DNA of 23,889 nt from Chara braunii (GCA_003427395.1 BFEA01000036.1:2823652-2847540), one strand, 5' to 3'; positions 9,106 through 18,320 are shown, counted from the stretch's first letter. The notes: generated by a model not told the origin, from the letters alone. Translations and numbers: made by a program.

Positions 9106-11721
9106 TTATTCCAAGACATACCATGAACCAGGGATTAAGGCCAACTTTGACGGAGGGAAAGGAGCAGGAAACTCAGAGAGAGGGTTGAGAGGTATGGAGG
9201 GGTCTATGTTACTCCAGTCATTAAAGATTAAATAATAATTCCGTGACCGATTCCCGTGCGCTGTCTCTTCCATCACATTCCATTTAACCTGCCCAATTTT
9301 ACCACCTTGTACCCCTCCAAGCCAGTTTAGATTGAACATTTGGATGTGCTGTTTGATATCCTTTTCTGNTNACAAGGTTTTAAGTTTTTNTTTTAGTGTT
9401 TTCCATCTCGAGTTAATCTCTAATTGGATTTGTTGCTTAATGGACTCCGTGAACTCAGGGCCATCAAGTCGGGCTCCTTCCATTTCAAAGGTACACCGGC
9501 GAGACCATATGGCCCATAAAAGAGCTCTTCTCCCGATTAGGAATAAGTTCATTATGAAGTTATCATCGCATGATGGGACCCAGGCTTCCAAGATGAGAGT
9601 TCTCCAGTTCCAAGGCCATGGTGAGGAGGTTTCTCCAGATCCTTTCCCACCAACGCCACAACCACACAGCCCCTGGACATTGTAAAAAAATGTGCTCTAT
9701 TGTTTCTGGGACTAGTTTGGACGGGAATGCAGATTTACAGAACTTGCACCAGGGAAGGGCTATTCCTCTCTGCTCTAGAGTAGTTCTGTCAATAATCCAG
9801 TCATTAGTTGGCAAGCATCGGTGTGTGATTTGCCATTGGAGGGACGCTATTTTAGCTGGCTTGGATTTGATGAAGTGGAACCATTTGACTGAACGAAGTT
9901 CCTCTTTGCTCACATTTAGGTGTTTCATCTATCGTTCTATTATTTTATCTCTTAAATTTATCCTCGGCCGCAGCATCCTATATGTGGATTTAGCTGAAAA
10001 CGTATGAAGAGTCTGGCTATGGGAACGACCAAGGTATCCCTTGGACGACCAAGACCAACTGACCGGATCCAGTGGAAGATGAGAAATAGGAATATCCGGT
10101 TTGTAAGCAAGCCACTCATCATTGATCCTTAATACTCTAATCGTGAATAATCTGCTTTTTTGGATTAGTCATTTTTGTTGATGGGGAGTGGAACTAAGGA
10201 ACCCGTCATCTCCTATATCATAGATTGTTATTAATACCTCCTCATTAGGGCGTAGTTCATCAATCCTTCCTACTATTCCTAATTGATCATGAATGGATAT
10301 CCAGTCATCAGGGATAAGGGAGGGTTCCTTTCTCAAGATCCTAACCCAATTCAAGGGTATTACATCAATTATCATTTCCAATGCTTCCTTCACGTGATGA
10401 CAATATTTCGGTCTATCTTTAAGGATCAGGGGGTCAAACCAGTCTTGGCTCTCCTTGTCCCAAATATCCCTGATGCGCGTAACTCCTCTTCTGATCCATC
10501 CATTCCAAGGAGAGTCCATAAAGTTTAAGGTGCAACCCTGAGAATCTCTAATGAACGTATTATTAAATAATGGTTGTTGGCATACTTCTTCCCATCTCTC
10601 CGGTATTACCTTGTCTGGGATGGGAAGTTTCCTCCATGTTTTAAGCAGGTTGGTCCAGAAAGGGTCCTTGGATAGGTCAGTCCTAGCAACTTGTCGATCA
10701 GATAAGTGCATATTTTGAGGTCCGGCTGAGACTGCCCTAGGAATCGTCCAGGCACGATTTTCCAACCACATGAGAGGGTCTACCTCATCAGTCGTGGGAG
10801 GAGCAAGGCGTCTAATGTGCTTAATAGCCAGATTGCTCCATGGTGTTTGGGGATTAAAAAGAATACGTTTTATCCATTGAATTGAAAGCGCCTTAGCTTG
10901 TGTGGTGGGGTCAATTATACCTAGACCTCCTTTCGACTTTGGTTGAATTAGGGATTGCCAAGCCACTCTACTGATAACATTTTTGGATTCATGATTTCCA
11001 CGCCAAAGATATTCTACCAATTGTTTTTGCAAGATTTTAATGGATGAGTTATCAAGGGCCCGGATAGCAGATTTGTACCAAATAGAGGCTAGGACTACAT
11101 TATTAATAGCTAGCGTTCTTCCAATCAATGAAGTGTGTTTGTCTTTCCATAACTCAAGCTTTGAGAGTGCGTGTTTCAAAATTCCTTCATTATTGGACGC
11201 CGGTTTACCACAACCTGCTAATGAAATCCCGAGGACCCTAACTGGTGAATTAAGTGGGAGCCATTTGATGCTTGGTTGATCTGGAGGCCTTACTCCCTGC
11301 TGTGCATCCACCAACCAAGGGTTTTGTTACCCCAGTTAATTCTCATGTCCGATAATTTACAAAATACGTCCATAATGCGTCTAATTGCCTCTAGATTATC
11401 ATGTGAGGTGTCAACCATGAGGGAAAGGTCATCAGCGAAGAGAGAACACACCAGAATGGCATCCTCTGGTATGGATGTAACTTGGATGCGCTTAATATCT
11501 TTATGGTGGCGAATATGGGCTGCTACTGCCTCCATGATGATCACAAAGAGGAGGGGAGCAATGGGATCCCCTTGCCTAACTGATCTTTGTAGTGTTATAG
11601 GTGGAGCTAGATTCCGATTGATATCACCTTCGTAGATGCATTGTCATGTAAAATCTTGATCCACCTTCTGAAATTCGGTCCGAAATAAAACTTATCTAGG
11701 CATCGATCCAAAAAGAGCCAA
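9106..11721 (-). pseudogene. LINE-1 ORF2 remnant: RT C-terminal half plus RT-associated zinc-binding domain
   Basis: Reading from 11721 downwards: the RT palm with VRQGDPIAPLLFVIIMEA (motif B), FADD (motif C, 11429-11440) and NWGNKTLGWW, then a long 381-codon open stretch (11314-10169) with GVRPPDQPSIKW, VLASIWYKSA, YLWRGNHESKN and GGLGIIDP. Next comes a segment ending at an in-frame TAG near 9926-9931, then SLQWQITHRCLPTNDW and the zinc-binding pattern CKFC...IEHIFLQC (9928-9563), and a C-terminal region to 9106. Frameshifts lie near 11610, 10160 and 9580. Three N bases at 9369, 9371 and 9390 fall in the last segment. The product would be the LINE replicase; motif A and the APE endonuclease are missing. 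Confidence 0.9.
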
Positions 11722-11728
11722 TCCCTTT

Positions 11729-12338
11729 CCTTGAAGTTCTTTTGAGATTATTATTGTTTTTTTTTGCTTTTTTGCGATTATTAATTTTGGGAATTGGTAC
11801 CGGCCCTCTTCTCGTTCTTACGGGACGATCGGACCAGTACAAGGGGATAAATAGAAAGGAAGAGCGTGCGCTCTTCAGCAGACTGAGCAGTATTGAGGTA
11901 GAAGGTCTGTAGTATGGTTGAATCCATACCTCGTATGGGGAAACTATGCTGGACAATGTAGTATAGCCTCGTTTTTTCTGAGCCAAAGCCGGGTAATGGC
12001 CCCGCAATTTCACAGATCTGCGGCGGTTCGATGCCAGAACGATGCTGGTCGGTGCTGGGGCGTTGCCCTGTAACCTGTTGATAGCAGGAGCGGGAGGCCT
12101 GGTAGAGAGATTTGGGGATGCTTTGGGGCAGGCATTTTAAGGGACAACTAAGGGTTGCTGTCGGGATGACGCTGGCCGGAGCTGGGGTGAGTTGTGTTGC
12201 CCTGTAACCTAGCAGGGTGGGGGCGTGAGGCCTGGGAGAGCTCGACAGGGAAAAGACAGTGTTAGAGAATCCTAGAGGGTTTTATCAGGAATTTGTGAGA
12301 TGTAATCCTCAACTACATTGTTACTTCTTTTTTCTTCA
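11729..12338 (+). mobile_element. Distal PLE 3' UTR, split by a 328-bp insert
   Basis: 11729-11965 matches 3230-3465 of the leading copy closely (for example GGGGATAAATAGAAAGGAAG and ATGGTTGAATCCATACCTCG). 12294-12338 matches 3466-3513 (TGTGAGATGTAATCCTCAAC and onward). These are the missing 3' pieces of the full-length copy, which ends at 12338 immediately before the target-site duplication. Confidence 0.9.
11966..12293. mobile_element. 328-bp unclassified insertion in PLE 3' UTR
   Basis: This GC-rich piece is absent from the matching place in the leading copy (between 3465 and 3466). It contains two related sub-blocks: GCTGGTCGGTGCTGGGGCG then TTGCCCTGTAACCT near 12040-12080, and GCTGGCCGGAGCTGGGGTG then TTGCCCTGTAACCT near 12170-12215, each followed by a GGCCTGG motif. 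GGTTCGATGCC near 12035 fits a pol III B-box, but no good A-box is seen. No ORF, tail or target-site duplication is evident. It may be a SINE or other non-autonomous element. Confidence 0.6.
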
Positions 12339-12351
12339 AGTCTGGCAGAGG
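12339..12351. repeat. 3' target-site duplication of the PLE insertion
   Basis: Exact copy of 2119-2131 (AGTCTGGCAGAGG) directly after the PLE 3' terminus. Confidence 0.85.
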
Positions 12352-13076
12352 AAGTACTCCTACGGGGTAAGGTGGCGAGCGGTGTTTGACTAGCACGACA
12401 ATGAGTTAAAGCACAAGAAAATCTGAAATAATTAGGTAGCAAATGTTTTGTTGTGGAGACAGGGCTACTCTAAGCATTCTTACATGCTTGCTTTACATAA
12501 CCCCTTTGCGACAACCTTAGACTCCAGAAAAGGTTGATGCACTGTGCTTTCGAATTCCAACCCTCCCCCAACCCCTCCCCCGTCTCCCTCCTCTCCTTTC
12601 CCTGGCCCTCCCTCCCTCCTTCCCTTTCAAATTGCTCTTTCTGCATCAGATGCTGGCCCTATAATAAAGATCTGGTCCTGCCTACCAGAGGCTTATAGCC
12701 CAACCGAGTGGCCTTCATCGCAGCTGCGGGATAAGTCCAACAAGCAGACCTAAGAGTCACGGCCGTAACACCCAAGAAGACATCATGATGAGAGTCCTCT
12801 TCCTTTTCTTCCTTTCCTTTTGAAGGGCTGCTTCTAGGATGATGAGGGGTATCAACATCATCACCAAAAGTCTGTCAGCAGGCACGGAATAGAGTAAAGA
12901 CCTGGTTTACGGGACACAAAATAGCCCGCTCATGTTCGACAGGACAGAACTGGCCAAGTCAGAATTCACTGGCTTATCGGCACTAGAATGCAGCTGCTCA
13001 GCTCAGTCAGCTTAGGCCTCCAGTACCTTTCCCCACCTGAAAATCAATTCCGTGACCGGTTAAGCCGAAGACAAGT
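12352..13076. other. No gene recognised
   Basis: This is the flank beyond the PLE. A C/P-rich 69-codon frame (12544-12753) lies on a CCTCCC-type low-complexity stretch and is not credible as a gene. I see no repeats or RNA genes with confidence here. Confidence 0.5.
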
Positions 13077-13159
13077 GAGATCGGGCCGCCGTTGATCAAT
13101 TTCATGGGACGACCGTTTTCCATTTCGGGCCCTTTTTTTGCCCGTGGCCGATATATGGG

Positions 13160-13190
13160 AAAGGTACTGCTGGCTTAAACCACCAGTACT
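13160..13190. repeat. Imperfect palindrome containing TTAAACCACCAGTA
   Basis: About 28 bp centred near 13176 (GGTACTGCTGGCTT against AAACCACCAGTACT, 11 of 14 positions complementary). Its right half contains the 14-mer TTAAACCACCAGTA (13175-13188), which occurs five times in the window. Confidence 0.6.
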
Positions 13191-13268
13191 TGGCGCGGCT
13201 ATTGGCCGTGGGAAAAAATAGAGTAGAAAAGTTTCTAGTCGGATGAATTTGGGCGCTCCTGTAGTGGC

Positions 13269-13323
13269 CCGTACGTTTCCTAAAATCGTGGCTTGTTAAC
13301 GGGCACGACTTTAGAAAGTACCC
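13269..13323. repeat. Small inverted repeat
   Basis: CCGTACGTTTCCTAAAATCG at about 13269-13288 is imperfectly complementary to CGACTTTAGAAAGTACCCG at about 13305-13323, around a short AT/GC loop. Confidence 0.5.
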
Positions 13324-13386
13324 GTGGTTTAAGGTTCAGGTGCAGAGCATGCCCCTCCGTATCCCAATATCTTGTGGATCCTAACT

Positions 13387-13725
13387 GGCATTTGGTTAAA
13401 ATTGACATTTTTTACTATTTTCACGAAATTGGGCATCCAAGGAAAAACTGTGTTTTTTATCGTGTTTTTGTGCCCACGACATTGGACAATGGATGATTCG
13501 GCGTCCTGGATGTATCTCGACGTAAAGTACCGTCAAAATACATCCGAGGGTCAATTTTCTTTTTTTTTTAAATGAGGCATATCAGATGTCGGCGTCCTGG
13601 GGACGCCTGACCATCAAATGGTCTGATGTGGTTGGCACAAAAAAATGCTAAAAATACTGTGCTCTTTTGGAAGAGCAATTTAAATTCATGAAAATAGTAG
13701 AAAATGTCAATTTTAACGAAATGCC
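13387..13725. mobile_element. Fold-back (inverted-repeat) element
   Basis: Arm 13387-13478 and arm 13631-13725 are inverted copies. The core GTTAAAATTGACATTTT, a TACTATTTTCA-type block and GGCATTT are shared with only a few mismatches, and the inner part (TTTTTGTGCC...) also matches. The roughly 150-bp loop carries GCGTCCTGGATG and GCGTCCTGGGG. No ORF is credible inside. This looks like a fold-back or MITE-type element; terminal duplications are not clear. Confidence 0.65.
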
Positions 13726-13860
13726 TGTTTCCTGGCTGTACTGGTTTTGCCACATCCAGACTTGAGCCGGCTGTTTACGTACTTTGGACTTCAAGTACGC
13801 CATTAAACTGCTTTGAATTTTCTGCCCCTTCGCACACTAGGTTGCTCTAGGAGCATTGTA

Positions 13861-13904
13861 GGGGGGCGGGGGTGGGTGGGGTGGGTGGGTGGGTGGGGGG
13901 GGGG
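13861..13904 (+). repeat. G-rich GGGT tract, possible G-quadruplex
   Basis: A 44-nt run of G with single T/C interruptions, including several consecutive GGGT units: well over four G-tracts with 1-nt loops on the plus strand. Confidence 0.85.
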
Positions 13905-14377
13905 TTAAGGTTGCTCTTCTCCTGATGTGCATCGTCAGCATGTCTGCGCCTTTGGAAGCTCCCAACTATCCTGATCCCGTGTTTCTGGTCGTGGATCTTG
14001 ATAATTTATTGCGAGAAAGGGAATCGAAAAAATTGCAGCAACTGCGACCTGTTCCCAGGCCTTGTGAATGGGACTGGACTCTTTTTTTTCTTCAATTGAG
14101 AAAACAAGATTGACACAATTAATTTTTGACAGTGGCAGAATCACACTGTGGAGATGTGTCATTATACCTGTGTCATACACTTCATCAGTTACAGACAGAG
14201 TTCTGTGAAGTTAAGTTGTTATAACTCAGTACTGATTTGCCCCACATTCAGACAGAGATATCTTTTGCCTTTTCGTGTTTTGTAAATTAACCTCTGTTGT
14301 TTCTAGACAGAGATTTTTGGCTATGATTGTGTAAAAGTAAAAGTTAGTAAAACAAATAAATTGAGGGAGCATAGGAG

Positions 14378-14415
<38 letters not shown>
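13905..14415 (+). pseudogene. Possible retrocopied mRNA 3' end with poly(A)
   Basis: A short open frame ends at TGA 14111-14113 (residues include APNYPDPVFLVVDLDNLLRE and ERESKKLQQL). It is followed by about 240 nt of UTR-like sequence with AATAAA at 14355-14360, and then, 17 nt later, a 38-nt uninterrupted A run (14378-14415). A signal hexamer at normal distance from a long genomic A tract suggests reverse-transcribed polyadenylated RNA: a processed pseudogene or a LINE/SINE 3' end. The protein is not recognised and no 5' boundary or target duplication was found. Confidence 0.4.
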
Positions 14416-14417
<2 letters not shown>

Positions 14418-14909
14418 GCTTCTTCTTTTTCTCTTCTGTGGTTTTTGGATCATAGTGGATGTTTCAGTCCCTCTGAGGGGTTGAAGAGATCCTCCCTTCT
14501 GCTCTGCAAAATAGAGCTCTATTCACAGCAAGCTTGGCCCCATTGCCCGCATCTACAGTTACCCATTAAAAAAACTGAGCCTGAGAAGCAAGGAGGCTGC
14601 CTATATGTCCAGGGTCTCACCTTGGTGCAGCTTTCTCAAGAAGATAAAAGAGATGCAATAATAACAAACAAAGAGAAGAGAAAAACTGTGAACAAGGTCA
14701 TAAAAGCATTTTTCGCCACGGTCCCACCCACGGGGATTTTGTGGATTGGACATTGACAGCGGCGTGTCCCACGGTCCCACCCACGCGGACCAATATTTCC
14801 TCACCATAGATTCTATGGATTAATGGTCAGAATGCTTATTGAAGCACCACTTCAGCACACATAAGCCCGCGGTTGTCAGCTTCAATGTTTTTTTTTTTAA
14901 CAGTGCCCC
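14416..14909. other. No gene recognised
   Basis: Noncoding as far as I can see. A 14-bp phrase, ACGGTCCCACCCAC, occurs twice (near 14719 and near 14771). The open frame running in from the poly(A) tract is not supported by any family resemblance. Confidence 0.4.
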
Positions 14910-14928
14910 GGGAGGCGCGGCGCCTCCC
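14910..14928. repeat. Perfect GC palindrome
   Basis: GGGAGGCGC-G-GCGCCTCCC: a 9-bp perfect inverted repeat with a single central base, preceded by a T10+ run at about 14887-14898. Confidence 0.9.
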
Positions 14929-15348
14929 AGTTTTGTTTGTCGGTGACAAAAGCTTTCTGCAAGGCTGGGGCCGCGTACTTGCGGTTTAAATCAGCAGTGG
15001 CTCTGGGGTTCATTCCATCAATGCTGGATTTTCACGCCCCTAGAATACGGAACATATGTGGGGTTCAGTCCTGGACCAGGTGGTGGCAGCCTTGTGCTTC
15101 ACACGTACGCCATGCGCAAAATAATAATAATTTTGTGATTTTGGAAAAAAGTTTTTGGGAAGTGTTCCTTATTCAGTGGCATGCCAAACATGACCATAAT
15201 GTTTTTCAGATTCTTTTATTGAAGGAGATGAGAGCGCAAAATCGCCGAGGTGGGGACACTAAAAATTAAGTGTGCCCACTGAGCTCTGGAGCATGGTCCC
15301 ACTAGCAACAGGGATTGGATTAAGATCCGTAATCTGGGTTCTTTTTCC

Positions 15349-15723
15349 GCAGAGATGCAGAAAAGGAGTTCAATCTCGATTTCCTGCACTTGTCCACAAA
15401 GGCAGCCAAATTAAGGCGTTCAATCCAATCCTCTTTGCTAGTGGGACCTTGCCCCTGGTAGGCCAAGCCTTGCCTTTCTCAAAGCACCGTGTTAAACCAC
15501 CAGTATGTTTCCCAGCCATTTTTCTACGATGCGGCTTGTTTTCGGCAGAGATGCAGAAAAGGAGTTCAATCTCTATTTCCTGCACTTGTCCACAAAGGCA
15601 GCGAAATTAGGGCGTTCAATCCAATCCTCTTTGCTAGTGGGACCTCGCCCCTGGTAGGCCAAGCCTTGCCTGTCTCTTAAACCACCAGTATGTTTCCCAG
15701 CCATTTTTCTACGATGCGGCTGC
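15349..15723 (+). repeat. 196-bp tandem duplication
   Basis: Unit 1 (15349-15544) and unit 2 (15545-15723) are near-identical, both starting GCAGAGATGCAGAAAAGGAG and including GTTCAATCCAATCCTCTTTG and TTAAACCACCAGTATGTTTC. Unit 2 lacks about 17 bp around the CTTTCTCAAAGCACCGTG part. No coding function is recognised; the ORFs in it are by-products of the repeat. Confidence 0.9.
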
Positions 15724-15748
15724 ATGCACCCCACGTCTGGGGGGATGA

Positions 15749-15832
15749 ACCAGGGCGCCGATTTGCAGAAAATACATCCAGTGGCACGCGAATTGCACCA
15801 GGGTGCTGGTTCACAGAAAATACATCCAAGCC
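15749..15832 (+). repeat. Short direct repeat, about 52-bp period
   Basis: CCAGGGCGCCGATTTGCAGA followed by AAATACATCCA, and CCAGGGTGCTGGTTCACAGA followed by AAATACATCCA, start 52 bp apart. Confidence 0.75.
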
Positions 15833-16005
15833 GGATTGCATCGCATGCAAGGGCCCTTTTGCCTGCAGTGGAGAAGTGGATGTTTTTTTTGCGAGTGGCA
15901 CCTTGATACGTCCCCCGAGACGCAACATGCATGCGGTAACGTCATGCAAAAGTGGCTTGGAAAGTGAAAGTTTGATTTTTTTCTTAATAACAACATTTGG
16001 GTGTT

Positions 16006-16037
16006 CTAGCAGTGTTGATTTGAGCAACCACTGCTAG
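16006..16037. repeat. Hairpin CTAGCAGTG/CACTGCTAG
   Basis: A 9-bp perfect stem (16006-16014 with 16029-16037) extended by TTG/CAA across a small bulge. It lies immediately upstream of a LINE 3'-end remnant. Confidence 0.75.
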
Positions 16038-16060
16038 CATCTCAGGTCTGCTAGCTTCAG

Positions 16061-16108
16061 TTCATTGGTTGGGATCTGCACCCTCTCGAAAACGGGTCCA
16101 GTGTCGCT
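16061..16108 (-). mobile_element. Degenerate LINE 3'-end remnant
   Basis: Minus-strand match to the GGGACGCTGGACCCGG...CCAGCAGGTGCAGCTCC module of the LINE 3' UTRs. Visible pieces on the plus strand are CATTGGTTGGGATCTGCACC and AAAACGGGTCCAGTGTC. The hairpin stem is partly lost. Confidence 0.55.
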
Positions 16109-16503
16109 CATACGAAGTACACGGCCCCAGCCTTGCAGTCCAAAACTTGTTGCCACAAGAAAATGAGGCCGGAACGTCAAAAGCTGGGCCCGGCGTTGAT
16201 AAATTTAATCGGCGGTCTCGTTTTCGTTTCGCGCCTCCTCAATTTGAGGTGTCAGGCCCGCGGCCCAGGTGCCCATGTACAGGTGCTTTAAAGCTGGCCA
16301 CCAGATAATCCCTGACATTGCTAGGAGACTCAAAATCTGCAGATCTACTGCCCACCTAGTGGACCACTCCCTACACTTCCAGACCATACCACTGCAGGTC
16401 CACTAGAGCTTGCTCAGACAGTGGAAACATATCAGGGGCCCTCAGTTGAATCCTGAGATCCATTCATTTTCACTCATGAAACTTGAGCTTGTGGTCCTTT
16501 CTG

Positions 16504-16521
16504 AGGAAGGCCTCCCCTCCC
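16504..16521. repeat. 5' target-site duplication of LINE-2
   Basis: AGGAAGGCCTCCCCTCCC is repeated exactly at 22939-22956, right after the A-rich tail that ends LINE-2. Confidence 0.85.
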
Positions 16522-16536
16522 CCCCCCCCAACCGGC

Positions 16537-18060
16537 CTGTTCCAGAGAGGTGGGAGGAAATCTTTAGGCAGCCCCTATTCGGAAACCGCTTAATATCGGA
16601 TTCCGAAGGGTGCGTACGGTGCGCGTCAGACTCACCATGGAAGGGCTGGGTGAAACACGGTGTACGAAGGGTTGGGGACCTCTGGGACACAGATGCAAGG
16701 AATTGGAAGAGCGCGGAGAGACTACGAACAACTCTGCGATATTGTCGCCTCACCGAAAGGGCAGTGAACGAGCTGATTGACAGCTTCCCCCTCCACTAGT
16801 ACGCCACTCTAAGAAGAGGCCCCTGCGCAAAGGAAGACGACTGGGTAGGGCTGCCTGACTACGAGCGGGAGGTAGGATACGTACACCTCACAAACCACAC
16901 ACACGTGCTAGTTGAAACCTTCTCCATCCTAAAGGATGACAGACTGCGTTGTAACCAGCAACCCTTCATATGAAAGGGACCAAAGGGAAGTTTATCGCAT
17001 CACGGTCGTTGCAGAGCGAGATCACCAGAGGGCGTATCGCCCTATGACTCCAATCAAGGACCTCCCCCTGGACCTTGACGAGTGGCAATGGACCCTGAAT
17101 ATCCCAACCAGGAAGGGAGAGGCAAAAATGTTGGCATTATGCAACTTAAAATATAAATCTGCTTACCGGCTGCTCAGACCCAAACGCAGATTACACGACT
17201 GTGTTGAAGACAGATGGTATCGTCACCTCAATATAGACCGCAGTCTCCTAAAACCCATCCGGTGGTTTGCACACTACAACAGAAGACCCGTTAAAATTTC
17301 CGCCCTCCAGTGGCAGATTGAGCACAGGTGCCTACCAACCAACGATTGGCCGATTGACCATACCCGCCTGGAACAACAAGGGAAGGCGCTATAGTGGTGC
17401 CATAAATGCCTCCTGAGCTACCCAAGGAGAAAGAGGGCGGAGACCATCGAACATATATTCCTCCAATGCCCCGCATCAGTGCTACTATGGAGAAGCTGGG
17501 ACAGGATTTGGCGTCACATAGTTCCTGGGGCAGTCTGGCCATGGGACTGGAGGGCCCTTCTCTTAGGGTATTACCCTCCAACCAGGGGGAAGACATTCGA
17601 GGAAAATATGTTCAGCCTAGGCAGACGGAGTATCATGTGGACTATATGGTGGAGAAGATGCTGTCTTGAGATAGAAGGGGCGAGGGTGGAAGACCGTGAG
17701 GCCCTAGACCAAATCCGGACACTGGTCCAGCACGAGATAGTGGCCCAATGGAAGACAGTTAAAGATAAGCTCGACTTGATGAATACCTGGGAGGACATGA
17801 ACATGATCATCTCCACATTTAGCAAGGACTGGCTAGGCGGAGTGAGGGGGGGATGGGTGGCCAAGGTGTCATGGACCGGCCGCCAACCAGAAAGGGAAGC
17901 GCAGGGAGAACCCCGGACAAAGATAGTAAGAGATTACCAGTTGATGTTTCACTATTGGACCACAATTGATCCCGGCACCCCGCTACGACCTGATCAGGAC
18001 TTCGCAGATCCCTTCCCACCCCACCCGTTGGCCCTGGCCGAAATGCTACCAGTTGCATGA
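16537..18060 (+). pseudogene. LINE-2 ORF2 C-terminal remnant with zinc-binding domain
   Basis: It starts at VPERWEEIFRQPLFGNR, the counterpart of IPERWEEVCQQPLFNN in LINE-1, so the RT palm is absent. The first part is closed by TAG 16797-16799 at a position where LINE-1 has tryptophan, and the same frame reads on to about 16960. After a frameshift, the stretch 16936-18060 contains YKSAYRLLRPK, SALQWQIEHRCLPTNDW, an in-frame TAG at 17392-17394, then the zinc pattern CHKC...IEHIFLQC (17398-17475) and a C-terminal region to the natural stop TGA at 18058-18060. It is GC-richer than LINE-1 and LINE-3 and so represents a different subfamily. Confidence 0.9.
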
Positions 18061-18320
18061 GAACCGGTTTTCAGCAGACGAAGCAGGCTTTATAGGAGCA
18101 ATAGGTAGCGACTGAGGGACGCTGGACCCGGTTTCTAGCAGGTTTCCAGGAGGTCCCCCGCAGGTTCAGTAGACTTCATTGGTGCCCCCCAGTACTTCTT
18201 CCCCCATATCCTTGCCTATCCCTGGTCAGTACTGGTGCTATCGCTGCTTATCTCTATCCTCTTCAATACATTGTCAGTTTGGTTTGGAAGTGTTTGGAGA
18301 AGTAGTTGGGACACCTGTTT

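Larger units (their letters stand above)
8590..11721 (-). mobile_element. LINE-1: 5'-truncated non-LTR retrotransposon nested in the PLE
   Basis: A minus-strand LINE of about 3.1 kb. Its poly(A) is the T run at 8590-8604, and its 5' end near 11721 falls just after RT motif A, reading DWLFLDRCLDKFYFG. PLE sequence resumes exactly at 11729, so the leading PLE copy gives an empty-site reference. A short duplication, TCCCTTT (8586-8592 and 11722-11728), flanks it, although the T run blurs the left edge. The 5' truncation, tail and short duplication fit target-primed reverse transcription. Confidence 0.9.
2132..12338 (+). mobile_element. Penelope-like retroelement, tandem insertion (partial copy + full copy) with nested inserts
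   Basis: One PLE insertion arranged as a 5'-truncated leading copy (2132-3513) joined head-to-tail to a full-length copy (3514-8589, 11729-11965 and 12294-12338). Without the nested LINE (8590-11721) and the 328-bp insert (11966-12293), the full copy is about 5.36 kb and the leading piece about 1.38 kb. PLEs are known to insert in this partial-tandem form, in which the leading piece is called a pseudo-LTR. Both copies end in the same sequence, ACATTGTTACTT followed by a T-rich run and CTTCA: the first at 3513 is followed by the next copy, the second at 12338 by the target-site duplication. Coding capacity is an ORF1 and an ORF2 with GIY-YIG then RT, the order of the Chlamys/Naiad PLE group. 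Confidence 0.85.

Noticed and set aside
9369-9390. Three N bases (9369, 9371, 9390)
   Set aside because: These are ambiguous base calls in T-rich sequence inside LINE-1, not a biological feature. They make the exact frame there uncertain.
12030-12042. tRNA gene or tRNA-derived SINE head (GGTTCGATGCC B-box match)
   Set aside because: No matching A-box or cloverleaf could be drawn; kept only as a remark on the 328-bp insert.
12544-12753. 69-codon proline-rich ORF
   Set aside because: It lies on a CCTCCC/CCCTCC low-complexity stretch, with no domain, homologue or context.
14361-14756. 131-codon ORF running out of the poly(A) tract
   Set aside because: It begins with lysines from the A run and has no recognisable domain. 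A loose likeness of 14555-14625 to a mammalian MIR core was noted, but it is too weak and does not fit the rest of the window.
15272-16037. Several 100+ codon ORFs on both strands
   Set aside because: They arise from the tandem duplication and repeat themselves with it; no family resemblance.
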